Counted from the stretch's first letter, positions 11,974-25,557 are shown. The stretch is 64,000 nt of DNA from Circinella minor (GCA_016758965.1 JAEPRB010000177.1:1-64000), one strand, 5' to 3'. A program made the numbers and translations. Notes: generated by a model from the letters alone, not told the origin.

Positions 11974-13219
11974 ATGGTCATTCAACAACCAAACACACAA
12001 ATCAAGTAAATAACTTTTTTTTAAAAAAAAAATAGATTCACGAACAAAAGTGGGTATGTTTGTATTTGTTAACCCCAGTTTTTTTAATTGATTTTATTTA
12101 TTAGACTTACAAACGTTTCCATTGTTCGTTTAAGAAAAGGTGGAAAACGATTTGAACTTGCATGTTATAAAAACAAAGTGATGGAATGGCGTTCCAATGT
12201 GTAAGTCTATTTATTTATTAAAGAATTTGTTTCGATCGATGAAAGGATTCTCTTGGTGGGAAAAAAAAAAAAAAAAAAAAGAACCCTTTTTTTCATTCTA
12301 ATAGGTGTCACTTATGGATTGCTCTATTTATATTATAAATAGGGAAACAGACTTGGATGAAGTATTACAAATTCATAGTGTTTTTATGAACGTATCAAAA
12401 GGTCAAGTAGCAAGTAAAGAAGATTTAAAAAAATGTTTTAAAACAGAAGAAACAGATAAAGTGATTCAAGAAATTCTTAAAAAAGGGGAATTACAAGTAG
12501 CTGAAAAGGAACGATCCAATCAATTAGAATCCATGTGGCGTGATATTGCTAATATTGTAACAGATAATTGTGTAAATCCACAAACCAAACGACCTTATAC
12601 TGTCACAATGATTGAAAAAGCAATGCAAGATTTACATTTGAGTGTCAATACAAAACGAAGTTCAAAGTCTCAAGCATTGGATGTTATTAAACAGTTACAA
12701 CAAAAACAAGTATTACCTATTCAACGAGCTCAAATGCGTGTTCGACTTACATTACCACAAACAAAAGAAGCAAAGAAACTTCGAGAAAAATTACAACCTT
12801 TAATTACATCTATTGAAGATGAAGATTCTAATTCAGATGAATATGAAGTGGTAAGTTGGGAAGGGGGGGGTTTTCTTTCTTTTTTAACATGATAGATAGA
12901 TAGGATGATGAAAGGAAGGAAAAAGGGGGATGGATTGGATTCTATTATATGTAAAGAATTGACTTTGTTACATAAACATGGAAGATAATAATAATAAAAT
13001 AATTAATAAACTAAACAATGGTTACTGGGGGAATGTATATAATGTATATATAATGTATAATATATATATATATATATATATAAATATATATAGATTGCAC
13101 TCGTTGATCCTGGAAACTATCGACAAATTAATGAACTCTTACAAAGTGATTCAAAAGGAAAAGGACAATTAGAAATTATGAATTTACGAGAAAAAGAAGA
13201 AGGTGATGAAAAATTTTAA
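11974..13219 (+). CDS. SDO1: Ribosome maturation protein SBDS/Sdo1
   Basis: Works with the GTPase Efl1 to release eIF6/Tif6 from pre-60S subunits in the cytoplasm. Exons 11974-12005, 12105-12200, 12343-12850 and 13094-13219 give 253 residues, against 250 for yeast Sdo1. The N-terminal FYSH domain shows [36 protein letters not shown] and [20 protein letters not shown], followed by [20 protein letters not shown] and AEKERS. The middle helical domain contains [17 protein letters not shown]. The C-terminal ferredoxin-like domain follows [14 protein letters not shown] and ends with [12 protein letters not shown]. The third exon starts at GGAAACAG (12343), which restores codon phase. Its stop codon overlaps the stop of MON1 on the other strand. 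Confidence 0.97.
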
Positions 13220-15284
13220 AAAACGGGTGAATCTAAAATAAAAAGACTATCTTCATTTTTTTTAATCCAACGTAAAAGTTGATTTGCACTTGATATAATA
13301 TTAGGTTTAGATGTTCCATGTTTAAATACGACATATAATTCAAATGAGGATGTGATCTAAAAATAAAAAATAAAATAAAAATTGTGTGTGTGTGTGGAGG
13401 GGGGTTAAAAAAATGTTTAAAACAAAAAAAAAAAAAAATTCACTTACCCATCCAAGAATGATTTCTTGTTCACTATCATGATAATATAATTTTAATGGTC
13501 TAGCTCGACAATGCATACGATCATATACATGTTGATAAAGTTTGTAAAGTCGTTTTTGATTCATATCTTCAATATAAGGTCCAGTAAAACCAGGACATGT
13601 AAATTGTACATGAATTTTACTTTTATATAAGAAATGTAATAATCCAGGAGCACCCACCGTTTCTATATTATTATTATTTAAATAGTTAATCCATATAATT
13701 ATAATAAAAATAATAATAATAATAATAATTATCATTCCTTCTTTACCAGTAGTATATAATTGATCTGATGCTTCTGTAATATGATCTAATACTTCTTTCT
13801 TTTTCATTGTCTAAAAAATAAAAATCCCCCCCCCCAATTTAGAGGGTCAGCTAACTTGATCTTATATAAGAGTTATCTTTTTTTTTTTTTCGCTTACCTC
13901 AGTAATGGATGATTTCCATTCACTTAATTCAAAAAATCGATCTTTATCTGTACTTATCATAACAATAGATACATCTTTTGCAATATAACAAATATAAGCA
14001 TGAAGAAATCCTTTTGAATTAAATTTTGGTAAACAAAGTGGTGTCCAAGATTCAGCTGTATGAAATGTTGTAGAACCCGTCAACATATTAAATAATAAAT
14101 GAAGATCTATGATAACCTCAATTTTTTTTTTTTTAGTATCTTTTTATCTTTATAGTTTTCAATTTTTTTCTTTTTTTTTTTTTTGGGGGGGGGGAGGGAT
14201 TATCATCCTACCTGATGGATGTAAACTATGTCTTCGTGGTCGTAAAAGAGTAACTAATCTTCCATTGGCTACGATCATAGCATATAGTAAATCCTATCAA
14301 TAATAATAATTTAAATAACGATATCCTAACCAAATAACGATATATATATATATAATATTACCTTGACTCTTCCATTAGATATAATAGATCCTACTTGTTC
14401 TCGTACAGATTTATTTAATCGAAGTACTTGAAGTGCACTTAACATAAAACTATGATCTTTATTGAATAATGTTGCTAAACTATCCAAAAACACTTCCGTA
14501 CCTATCCTTTATATAAGTATCATCATTTCTAATTTCCCCTTTTCCTAACCTCATTTTTTTTTTTTATACACATACCACCTAATAATCGACGAAGATCAAA
14601 ATTGACGCGTTGTTCAAATATTCGTGTTAATTGAGCACTTGTTAAAACACTAATAATTTGATTATGCAAATAAAGTAATTGATCTCGTAACTTTTTTTTT
14701 TGGACGAGAGAGAGAAAAAAAAATAAATGACATGAATATTAAAGTTCCTTCCTCCATTTTATTATCAATAGGAACGAATTTTATTTTACCTGGACATCAG
14801 ATTCTCCTGTTTTGGATACAGCAACATAATATAATGGTTCTTTATGAACAAATACAAATTTATGATTACCCGCATTAATCGATCTAAAATGTATGTGTGT
14901 GTCAGCTGGTTTTTTTTTAATCCCATTACATCTCTTGCACTGTAAAAAAAAAAGGAAACTACTTACTTTATCGTATCACCACTATCTTGAAAAAAAGAAA
15001 TGATTGCTTGAATCACACCCATTAATGATGATATCCGAGATTCATCCCCATATCTATATATATATATATATATACTTTAGTCTTTTTTCTTCCCTTCTTA
15101 TCACTCCTTCAAATAGAGAGATAGATCATGCAATTTTTTTTTTACCTTGTCCATACAGGTTTTCCAGCACTACTTAAAATAAAGAAATGTTTTTTATGCT
15201 GTACCCAAGACGACATGCCTGATTCCGTTGTTCCTAAAAAAAAAAGATAAAAATGACTTGTTAAAGGAAGAAAAGATGGGGGAT

Positions 15285-15315
<31 letters not shown>

Positions 15316-15517
15316 TGATTCTTTTCTTCCCTGCTTCAACTAGTACAGAACTTCGTGATCCTTGTCGTCTTAATTTATTATAATTTTTTACTTGTTCACT
15401 CATATTTGAATTGGATGAATAACTTGATTCATAAGAAGAAGATGCTGCTCCAGTTAAAGAAGTTTGATCGGATAAAGTAGTACTATCACTTTGTTGAATA
15501 AGAATAGGTTCTTGCAT
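13216..15517 (-). CDS. MON1: Vacuolar fusion protein MON1
   Basis: MON1 with CCZ1 forms the guanine-nucleotide exchange factor for Rab7/Ypt7 on late endosomes and vacuoles. Eleven exons in phase (minus strand): 15517-15313, 15233-15146, 15053-14967, 14883-14790, 14690-14576, 14501-14362, 14293-14212, 14106-13898, 13810-13747, 13662-13448 and 13356-13216, giving 479 residues. After a Ser-rich N-terminal tail come the longin-domain blocks: WVQHKKHFFILSSAGKPVWT, YGDE, FVHKEPLYYVAVS, LRDQLLYLHNQIISVLT, FDLRRLLGGTEVFLDSL, YAMIVANGRLVTLLRP, then ESWTPLCLPKFNSKGFLHAY and IHVQFTCPGF in the later domains. The C-terminus ILDSPVF ends exactly on the SDO1 stop. No membrane segment, as expected. Exon count is high for this window. 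Confidence 0.93.
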
Positions 15518-18500
15518 TGTAATGAATTTTTTTTTTTTTTGGTTCTTGAGGGGGGGGGGGTTTCAATTCTCCCTTCACTTTTAAGGAGAGGTTATTATAT
15601 ATATATATATATATATATAAGAAAAGGTTCGGCGAAAAAGAAGAAGTAAAGAGATAAAAAAAAAAAAAAAAAAAAAAGCTGTATTGGGTCCGTGTTTGGA
15701 TTATTCTGTTGCTGTTTCGGTTTTTATAATATCAGAGGTTTTTTGGGTCGGCATTATCGACCCTTTTTTTTTTGGTTGCAGCGTTGTAAAAATCATTTTG
15801 ACCCTTAAAAACTTTGATTTTTTGGGATTACATATGATTTTTTTTTTATCTTAATAATGAACTCTTTTCTTTTCGATTCAAGTCGTTTTTATGATATATC
15901 AATTAAAAAGTTCTTTTATATTATATATATATGAATGTGTGTTATTCTTTAAGAGACCATGATCATTATTTGTGTTTTGTTTTTCTTTAATATACGTAAT
16001 ACGTAACTGAAATGTAATAAAAAAAATTTTTTTTATCAGGATCTTTGTTATTGTGTCTGACGTCGATAAAACCCACATGAACTCCTGAATTTATAAGACT
16101 ATTTGCTTTATATTTCCATACGTATTAAAAAAAAAGTTTTACTTGGGCAGTATGAGGGGGGGGTTCATCATGGATTATCCAAGTTTCATGGAATATATCA
16201 TGTTCATATATATAAAAAAAAAATTGCATAGATTGGCATCAATCAATAAAAAGAAGTGAAGACAGGTACTAAGTTACACAACCTTTTTTTATTTTATTTT
16301 ACTTACCTTCCAATGTTTGTTGCACAAAAATAGTGATGCCTTTGTACGAAATAGTGATACGGAGTGGTTATTTTAAGTGGGTGGGTTGTTGCTATCACAT
16401 AAAACTTACTGCTATTCTTGAAATAATCCATCATCATTGAGACCATACACTTATTTTATCATCCTACGTACTCTTCATTTTTGAATCTTATTGAAGGGTC
16501 TTCAGCCCCGATTAAGGAAAGAAATGCTCAAAACTCACACTTGGTAAAAAAAAAAATGAGATTTCAGTACATAATTCGTATTGAAAATACATAATAAAAT
16601 AGTATTACAGTTTTTTTCTTGCGTTTTATTTTTTTTTATTACGTAGAGTAACTTTAAAATAATTAACCCCTCCCCTCCCAAAGCATATACGTAGGGGCAT
16701 TTTTTTAAAAAAAAACTCTATATTTACATCTGCCCAAAAGTGTCAATGGGCAAAAATATTAGTAAATTCGAGACTGACCCTGTATTTGCTATATGAGATG
16801 GAATAAAAAACAATGAGAGGGATTTTAAAATGTTCTTGAAAGATACACATACATACTAATACGTAATCTGTGATACGTAATAATTTACGTACTGTACCAA
16901 GATAAAAGCAAAACCCTTAATTAATAATGGTATGAAAGTTATACCTCGAAAAAAAAATAGTATTGTGCGTAAATATTACAACTTCTCTGTATATTATACA
17001 TATCATTTTTATAATCAAGCTTTAATTTATACACATGTATTATTACATAAACTAATGTAAATAATGCTAAAAAAAAAAAAATGATCAAAGACTTGCAGAC
17101 GTTTTTATTACTTAAAATGTCACACATTTCAACTTCACAAAACATGCTATGATTAATAATAGTCTGTAGTAAGATCATTCGATTCTTTAAACAATAAAAA
17201 TAAGCTCTACATTTTATTATGAAAAATAGAGTTAACTATTGTATTACCACTAAATATGATGTATTTACTTTTTTTTTTTTTCGGTGACAAATAATGATGG
17301 GCCATTTATATGAAAGGCAGTTTAATTATTCCCAATGCTACACAGAAACGTCTTTTTTTTTGACTTGCGTAAAAGAAAAGCTGGAGGTGGTTTGATCTTT
17401 TTCAACAATTGTATTCGTGATTTGTGGATATATCATCGATCAGCTCGAATCAAATTTTATTTGAGTTTTCATAATATGGATCCATCAATAAATGGTTACT
17501 CATTAATGACAACTCTATCCAATAAATAAATAGTTACCATACAAAAAAATTTGCTTTTTTAGGTTGAATATCTCTTTAGTACGTATCGTATCAAGTTGAA
17601 TAATCAAATTCGTATATATAGGGTAGCAATTTTAATAAGATGATCATCATCATTATTGCATTTGACAAGGGTAACACAAAAATAAGTCTATTTTATGGAT
17701 TTTATATATTACGGAAAGTCTCGTACGTATTTTTTTTTTTTCGGTTCAAAGGTGATGATCTACTTTTCATCATTTATATATTTTATTTATGTGATAAATG
17801 AAATAATACAAATTTATTATATGTTTAATATAATAGTGGCACCAGAATAATATCTTCAAGTCTATTTCAAAACACACAAAAAGATACCCGTACACTAATA
17901 ATAAAACACGGTAAGCATATAACATTTGTAACTATATGACGTCAGAACAGTTAATAACTGCCGTAACTAACAGTCAAACTTATTGATCGTTCTGACTACT
18001 AGATGGTAATGACCTTGAATGTACAAATATTTTAAAAGAATTAGGACAGAGCAAAGTGACTTATAGTTACTACGTATGGATAGAAAATAAAGATCAAGTA
18101 AAATAAAAACTACGTACGTAGTACAATAAAAAACAAGTTACGGGTCCTTTCTATAAATACTCTATCATCATTTATTATAATAAAACAACGTTTTCCTTTA
18201 GATCAACTTCATTTTTTTTTTTTTGTTTAGTGTGATGTTTTCAATCTATAAAATAATCAAAGAAATAAACATTGTTTTTTTTTTTGCATTCATTTTGTAG
18301 CACTCATCAATTCAAAAGGAATAATTATACAGTTGTTTGTCAAAATAATTGAAATAATTATATATTCTTTACTCCTCAATTGGCTAAGATATAATTAATG
18401 CTTTAAAAAATATCAAATTTTCACATTTGATAAGATTTACGTATTATCATGCAAATTATTATTTTATGTATTAGTAATATAATACTTCAATACAATTACA

Positions 18501-19296
18501 TAAAAGACAACAGTTAAAATAGACTGAACCTGAATATAATATGTATTATATTAAAGTATTCAGTGATAGCTACGTATGTACTAGTAGTAATAACAAGCCG
18601 TCCAAAATCAAAGTGTAAAAGACTTGAATATCTTCGAATGGTGATCCATTTATTATACCATATATGATTGTACGTACTCTCAATTATTGATAAATTTTCA
18701 AGTTTTGGTACAGTTGAAAAAATTGTTATTGTGATTTGTCATCCGTTCTATCTTTATAGCAAAAGAAGGATTTTTTTTTTTTTTTTTTTTGCTTTGATCT
18801 TATATGATGGTCTTACGTACATAATAAAGGAATATATAATTATTCAGAATAGAACTACTACCAAATGCCAATTCTTTCTCGTCGTCATGTTCAATGAATC
18901 TAAATAAAAAGTACTGATTTTCTATATGACAATGATACTGCTATTTTTCTTGTTCTTGTTCGTAACTAAATCATTTATCTGTACATATTAAGTAACTCAA
19001 GCAGAGAAAACGCCACACCTTGAACTAAACATGTTTTAGATATTTACTCATATACGTACCACACAATTAAAATCCTTGGCAACTCTACCCAATTTCCTTT
19101 TAAGGATAAAATCAACCTTTTTAGAAAATGACAGCTCGTTAACATTTTGTTAATCATATAAGGGTTCTACTCTTGGTAAGTCCCAAAGCGGCTTGGCATT
19201 TTTTTTTTTTTCAAACTTAATAAAATCTAATAGTTTTCCTTTTGCTTTTTTTTTTGTAAAACTCTTCTTTCACAATAACTTTTTTTTTTTTGAACC
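15518..19296. other. Long gene-free stretch rich in TACGTA
   Basis: About 3.8 kb with no protein-like open frame on either strand. It has AT microsatellites at 15598-15618 and many poly-T runs. By eye the palindrome TACGTA occurs about 19 times (for example 15993, 16000, 16863, 17729, 18114, 18118, 18674, 19054), far above what this base composition would give. It ends upstream of the first adhesin-like gene. It could hold long regulatory DNA or an unrecognised non-coding RNA. Confidence 0.4.
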
Positions 19297-20817
19297 ATGA
19301 ATTATCAGTCTGACTATAAATCTGTCTCACTTTTACCATCAGATAATATAAAATCTTCTACAGTACCTGATGTTTGTTGTCGTCATCGACGACTTGCACA
19401 TTGGGCTACTATTATCAGTATCCTTTCCTTGGTGCATTCTGTTTATTTACGTTATTCGTATTCTCATCATGTTAACCATCAAGTCGAACCATACACTATT
19501 TCGACTGTGGATCCAACACCAAATCAATTAACTACATTGGATAATAAGAATGATGATAATGAAAATTCATTGTCGTCGTTCTTTTCTTGGTGTCCTCAGT
19601 TTTCTGATCCATGGGAAAGCGTTACTACAGAATTTCAAGTTCCTGGAGTAACGTATCAAGCATTAAATATCGAAATAACTTCTAGATATTATATCCACTT
19701 TGAGGTAACATATATATAAATAAAAATACGAGAACATGAGAATTAATACATTTTTACTATTTACATATATATATATATTACACATACAATTCACATATTC
19801 TTTGACCTTTTTTTTCTCTCTCTCTCTCTCTCGTTTTAGACTGGTGAAGCTAATGTACTTGTTGATGAAAGTATTGATGAAACAATTGTTCGTTTTGATG
19901 TATCATTTTATAATCCCAATGATAAAGACCTTGTTGAATTCCAATCAGAAGAAACGCCTGATGGTACCCTTAACTTATCGCTTGATGTAAGCCCCCCTTT
20001 TTTTTTTTTTGGTTACTTTCAATTCTTCTTCCATAATGACAATGAAAATGACACCCATTTTTTGTGTAACATTATTTTAGGCCAAACATCCTTTGAGCAG
20101 ACGTATATTCTTAAAGCTTAATGTCATCGTAACAATTTCATCACCATCGATTTTGGAAAATCTTAGCATTCAATTACCCAACCATCATATCACTGTTCAT
20201 GGTGAACAAACGCCGGTTTTTTCAAATTTATTTCTAGCAACATCCAATGGTCATATCGAAACTACGAAAGGTCTTATTAGTTATAGCAACATTATACTCA
20301 TGACCTCAAATGGTTCTATTAAAACAAAAGATTTAATTGGAAATCATGTTCAACTTTCGAGTGCCAATGGTCATATTTATATTGGTATTGATACTTTGAA
20401 TGGTGATTTGGAGGGTGTTTCTGCCAATGGAGGAGTTACATTGAATGCTGTATCTATTTCTGGTGAAGGAAATATGGTGGAACTTTCATCGTCCAATGGA
20501 CATGTGATCGCTAATTTGGTATGTAAAAAACCTCCGTTTTTCGACTTTATAAATTTAATGAGAAAATAGGATGGAAACTGATCATTCATTAAATTGAAAC
20601 ATTTTTATAGCCAGATACATTTAAATCTTTATTTGACGTTTCAACTACGCTTGGTAAAGCTACCGTTCAAAGTGATATCCATCCTGAAAAAATCCACTAC
20701 GATAGTCGTCGTACAGATCGTCATATCAAGGGCTATTATGGTGATATCGAAAAAAAGACGAATAACTTTGTTAAAGTTTCATCTTCCTCAGGCCACTCTA
20801 CATTAGTTTTTGTTTAA
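19297..20817 (+). CDS. Membrane-anchored adhesin-like protein (DUF4097-like repeats), copy 1
   Basis: Exons 19297-19704, 19840-19986, 20081-20518 and 20611-20817 join in phase 0 to give 399 residues. A cytoplasmic N-terminus with Cys and Arg (CCRHRRLAHW) precedes one hydrophobic segment at about 34-52, suggesting a type II membrane protein with the rest outside. The C-terminal half has a repeat with 'S-x-N-G' turns at residues 241, 262, 281, 301 and 324 (ATSNGHI, MTSNGSI, SSANGHI, VSANGGV, SSSNGHV). That is a period of about 20 residues, as in beta-solenoid DUF4097/adhesin-type domains. Function is unknown. The next gene is a diverged tandem paralogue of almost equal length with a second-domain exon of the same 147 nt size. 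Confidence 0.75.
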
Positions 20818-20996
20818 AGAAAAAAAAAAATCTTATATTCTATCTATGTAGTACACTTTTTTTAATATGCTTAGCAGTTTTCGTGTAACATCTTTATATA
20901 TATATTTTTTTCTATCAATTCTTTAAAATAAAAAAGAGTTCAGTCATGGATTTTCTTTTTTACTTTTTTAAACGGAAAGTCTTTTTTTCTCTTTCA

Positions 20997-22745
20997 ATGA
21001 TAAATCAAAAGAATGTCCAGTACCAAGAACAGCAACAATCTTTAATTTCACCATTAGTCACTGATAAAAATAACGATAATTATGAATTAAATTCTCGCTT
21101 ATGGTTTATACCTTTTATTTATATAAAAAAGAAATGGTGTATGTTTGCATTTTTCGCTTTCACATTATTATTATATTTGTTCATTTGTGGATGTGATCAT
21201 TGTTCGTCAGCGGAAGAGTTGAAAGTAAGTTTTTAAATGTACATAGCTCTCAACAACTTTGCCAGTAATTTTATTCTCTACGTTGTTCATAACAAAAAAA
21301 AAAAAAAACAAAGATATGCTAATAAAAAGTAATAAGCATTCTGATAATTGTACTGTGATACCATTGCTACCTTGGACAGCAACAGAACACAGAATTCTTC
21401 AAAATAGTTATCATGGTTTACGTATTGGTCATGACATGACCCATCGTCTTCATGTAATGGTATGTAATGTCTCAAATTCTACATTGTGTAATTCAACGAA
21501 ATGAAGAATAGTTAATGAGTTTTTTTTTTTTTTTTTATTTTAGGGTGGTTTGGTTCATGTGCGAAGGAATGATCAAGTTGACGATATTATAATTCGTTTT
21601 AACTTAAAATTGACCAACACGGACCACGCTGAGCTATTCTATTTTAGGCAACACATTGACGATGACGACACTGTTAACATTATTATGCATGTAAGTTTTT
21701 TTTATAGTTAGTATCTAAGCAACAAGAAAAAAAAAACGTGTAGACCGTTTATTAATAAAATTGTACGTAAATAAAAATGAATGGATTGTAATCTCATGTT
21801 TTTAGATAAAAGAAGAAGAAGAAGAGAACGAAATTTATTGTATTTTATTAAATATTGATATTGAACTCCCAAGCGCTTTGGCGTTGAGTAAACTTAACAT
21901 TGCAACGAGTAGTAGCAATATACAAGTAGATGACGGCATGTATTTTTCACAAGGTATCAAACTTGATACGATAGATGCAAGTATTACTGTAGCAGTTAGT
22001 ATCTTTCAATCATTATTATAATAATTTGGTTCCCCTGCTTTTACAGAGAAAATAATATCGATTTATCTATTTAAAAAAAAAAAAACAGAACAGTGGAGCT
22101 GACATCATGGAACTTAATACAGAGTCTGGATTTATTAATTGTACATCCATTCAGAAAACATTGGGTGAACAAATCATTGCTCATTCAACTTATGGTGATA
22201 TTAACTATAAATATGCGGATGAATCTTCTGTATTATCTCGACCAATTTTAGAAATATTAAATCGACAACACGAAAAAACCTGGATCAGTCTTACGAGTGT
22301 ATCTGGTTCGGTTAGGTCGTCCATGGTACGTAGATATAATATTTCTATTTTTTTTTCTTTATTCTTACTTGATAAAGGAGATGGTGTGATTTATATATAA
22401 TTTGAAAAAGAGAGAGAAGAAAATACTATAAGCTCATGCAGTGATATAACTATCTTTATAACGCAGTGTACCGAAATGAACGTACTGTTTGATTCCCTAC
22501 GCCAAAAGCGTACTAGTATTTTTGCTAGAGATTTTGGTAGTTTCGGATTCGGTTCTGATGAAATTGATAAGATGTTCGTTAATATTGTCAAGCATACTAA
22601 ATCATCTCTTGGTACACACGATAGAGGCGTGTGGGGTTCAGAAGATGCCATTAATATACATATAATAACAAAAACAGGAAGTGACTCTGACACATCTATA
22701 ATATTCCGTTGTTGTCATGGAGAAATAAAAAGAACATCATGCTAG
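20997..22745 (+). CDS. Membrane-anchored adhesin-like protein, copy 2 (diverged tandem paralogue)
   Basis: Exons 20997-21224, 21337-21459, 21544-21690, 21806-21994, 22089-22325 and 22467-22745 all join in phase 0 and give 400 residues. The start at 20997 (MINQKN) is preferred; an in-frame ATG at 20946 would add a Phe-rich stretch. A hydrophobic segment at about 47-65 (FAFFAFTLLLYLFICG) predicts a type II membrane protein. The 147 nt third exon (GGLVHVRRNDQ...) matches in size and position the 147 nt second exon of copy 1. Turn motifs are weaker (IATSSSNI, LNTESGFI, HSTYGDI, TSVSGSV). The last exon has no clear counterpart in copy 1. No function is recognised. Expression with copy 1 is possible, since only 179 bp separate them. 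Confidence 0.7.
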
Positions 22746-22853
22746 TAAACCTTCTAAGCTAATAAAAATAACTAATAATATTTACATAATGCTCTTTTGT
22801 TTTATTATAATATTTTTATTTACAAAATATATGAATTTTTATGTTCGTTTTAA

Positions 22854-24780
22854 TTAAGCTTGATAAGTCGAGGCAGAAACATTACCTCCTGTACCAGTCC
22901 AATTTGTATGAACATATTTGCCAGGTTGATCCAAACGTTCATAAGTATGAGCACCAAAGTAATCACGTTGAGCTTGAATCATATTAGCAGGAAGACGTTC
23001 ATGACGTAAACCATCATAGAAACTCAAAGCACAAGACAAAGTAGGAGCAGGAATACCTAATGTAGCGGATGTACCAACGACAGTACGCCATGAATCTTGT
23101 GCCTTTGCAGCAGCTTCTTGAAAGAATGGATCAAATAACAAGTTTTCAAGTTTTGGATTATTGTTATAAGCATCCTTGATTTGACCTAAAAATCGGGAAC
23201 GAATAATACAACCACCACGCCACATCAATGCGATACCTGAATAATTTAAATTCCATCCGAAATCTTCGGCAGCTTGACGCATTAACATAAAACCTTGTGC
23301 ATAAGAGACAATCTTGGATGCATAAAGGGCGCTGCCGATTTGTTTGATAAAGTTTTGTTGATCACCTTGAAATTTCACATTGGTAGGTCCCTTAAGAATC
23401 TTGGAAGCATGTGTACGTTCATCTTTGAGTGAGGATAAGCATCGAGAATAAACAGCTTCAGTAATCAAGGTGACTGGAATACCACGATCAAGTGAGTCGA
23501 TAGCAGTCCATTTACCGGTACCCTTTTGACCAGCCTTATCCAGAATCTTCTCAAGCAAGGATGAACCATCTTCATCTTTGAATCGAAGAATATCACGTGT
23601 AATTTCAATCAAGAAAGAATCTAATTCTTCTTTATTCCATTCTTCAAAAATGTCAGCCATTTGATCATTATTGATACCAAGACCTTCTTTCATAATATGA
23701 TAAACTTCAGAAATCAATTGCATATCACCATATTCTGTGATTTGTCCAGATAACAAGAAAGTTAAGCTGTGTTAGTCGAATGAGGAGTTGTAGATATAGA
23801 ATTACATTGTATAAAACTTAAAAAAGAAGGATAAAACGAATTTTTTGAACCCCCCCCTCTAATTAAAAAACTTACCAATACCATTATGGACCATCTTGAC
23901 ATAATGACCAGCACCACCTTCACCAACCCAATCACAACAAGGTTGACCATCAGGTGCTTTTGCAGACACAGCTTGGAAAATCGATTTAATTTCCGGCCAT
24001 GCCTTGGGATTACCACCAGGCATTAATGAAGGACCGTAACGAGCACCTTCTTCACCACCTGAAACACCCGAGCCAACATATAAAATTCCCTTCTTTTCAA
24101 GTTCTTCACAACGACGAGTTGTATCGGGAAAATGTGAATTACCACCGTCAATAATAATATCACCAGGTTCTAAATGAGGTAGTAAAGTTTCAATAAAAGC
24201 ATCCACAGCAGGTCCTGCCTTTACAAGCAACATTACTTTTCGTGGTCTCTTTAATTTTGCACATAATTCTTCAACGCTATGAGCGCCAATAATGTTTGTT
24301 CCTTTTGTAAAACAAAAATGTATTAATTTTTGTTTGTTTTTCAATCTTTGTATATTTGTTTGTTTATTTTTGATTATACATCAAAGTCATGTAATTATTT
24401 TTTAATACCTTTAGCTTCGTTCTCCAAAAAGTGATCCACTTTTGATACTGTACGATTAAATGCACACACTTTAAATCCATGGTCATTCATGTTCAAAATC
24501 AAGTTTTGACCCTATTAAATATCCAATTATAATGCAAACACCATCAAATATCAATTGATTAGTTGATATACTTATTTTATATATATATATAAAAAAGCTT
24601 TTAGTCTCTCTCTTTTTTTTTTCCTTTAAATCGTAAAAAACGTACCATAACGGCCAAACCAATAAGACCAATATCTGCACTGTTACACAATATAATGCAT
24701 GAATTAACTGATATGTATATATATATATATATATATATGATATAAAAATAATACAATAGTACTTACACTGCTTCTGACAT
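22854..24780 (-). CDS. GND1: 6-phosphogluconate dehydrogenase (decarboxylating)
   Basis: Oxidative pentose-phosphate enzyme converting 6-phosphogluconate to ribulose 5-phosphate with NADP+ reduction, in the cytosol. Exons on the minus strand 24780-24767, 24679-24646, 24511-24409, 24301-23876 and 23734-22854 give 485 residues, normal length. The Rossmann motif is [12 protein letters not shown] near the N-terminus, followed by NRT. Substrate and catalytic blocks are [33 protein letters not shown] and [20 protein letters not shown] (catalytic Lys and Glu present). The helical domain has [17 protein letters not shown] and a C-terminal [11 protein letters not shown]. The first exon is only 14 nt (MSEA plus two bases). 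It converges with the adhesin-like gene, with 108 bp between stop codons. Confidence 0.97.
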
Positions 24781-25557
24781 TGTGCTTTTTTTTTTGTATG
24801 AGAGAAAGATGTTGTAAATTATAAATGATGTACCAAGGGTTCAATAAGTTGGGAAATGTATTACACCCATGCAAATATTGCGGTAGTTCAAAAGGTTTCG
24901 GAACCATTCCAATAGCACTTAATTATCTCTTCTCAATGTTTTATTATCACTATTAGATAATGAGTTTGCTGTTGTCATACAGGGTTTTCCAAAAAGCAAT
25001 ATCATCATACTGATAAAAATCAATTGCTGTATGTCAATATCGTTTGGCAAAGCAAAAATGAAGAATGTCCCCATGTTTTAAAATTGATTACGCTCAGCTT
25101 CCAAAAAATAAAAAGAACGAACATAATTTAGTGTAGATATAAAATTAATAAACATCTATATAAAACCTTTTTTTTTATTATACATATTTGATATGCGAAT
25201 TATAGTAACAGTAGATGTGGTACACAAACTTGTGTTGTAGAATATAGTAGTAGTAATAGTGTAGTGTAGTAAATGGTAATGGTGTATATGAGTATAAATT
25301 GTATAATAATAGATGGTAATAATACAAAGTAAATAAAAAAAAAAGGCGAACGAATAGAAAGTTATTTTGAATGCAAATAAGGAGGGAAAAGGTGACGATG
25401 ACATAAGTAATAATAAGGGATTGATACTATATGTATAAAATGGAATGCGGAAAAAGAGATTTATACGTAATGTGTAGAATACAAAGAGAAAAATGTATAT
25501 AAGAGTAATACAAGTAACTGTATATAGATATTTTAGAAGTAGAATTTTGGCTTTTTT
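24781..25557. other. Intergenic, GND1 promoter side and MFS 3' side
   Basis: Both neighbours are on the minus strand, so this is the GND1 upstream region followed by the 3' flank of the MFS gene. It has GTA/AGT-rich patches around 25205-25320. No gene, repeat or RNA was recognised. Confidence 0.45.

Noticed and set aside
20377..20589. Minus-strand frame opposite adhesin-like copy 1
   Set aside because: Mirror of the S-x-N-G repeats; the plus-strand gene explains it.
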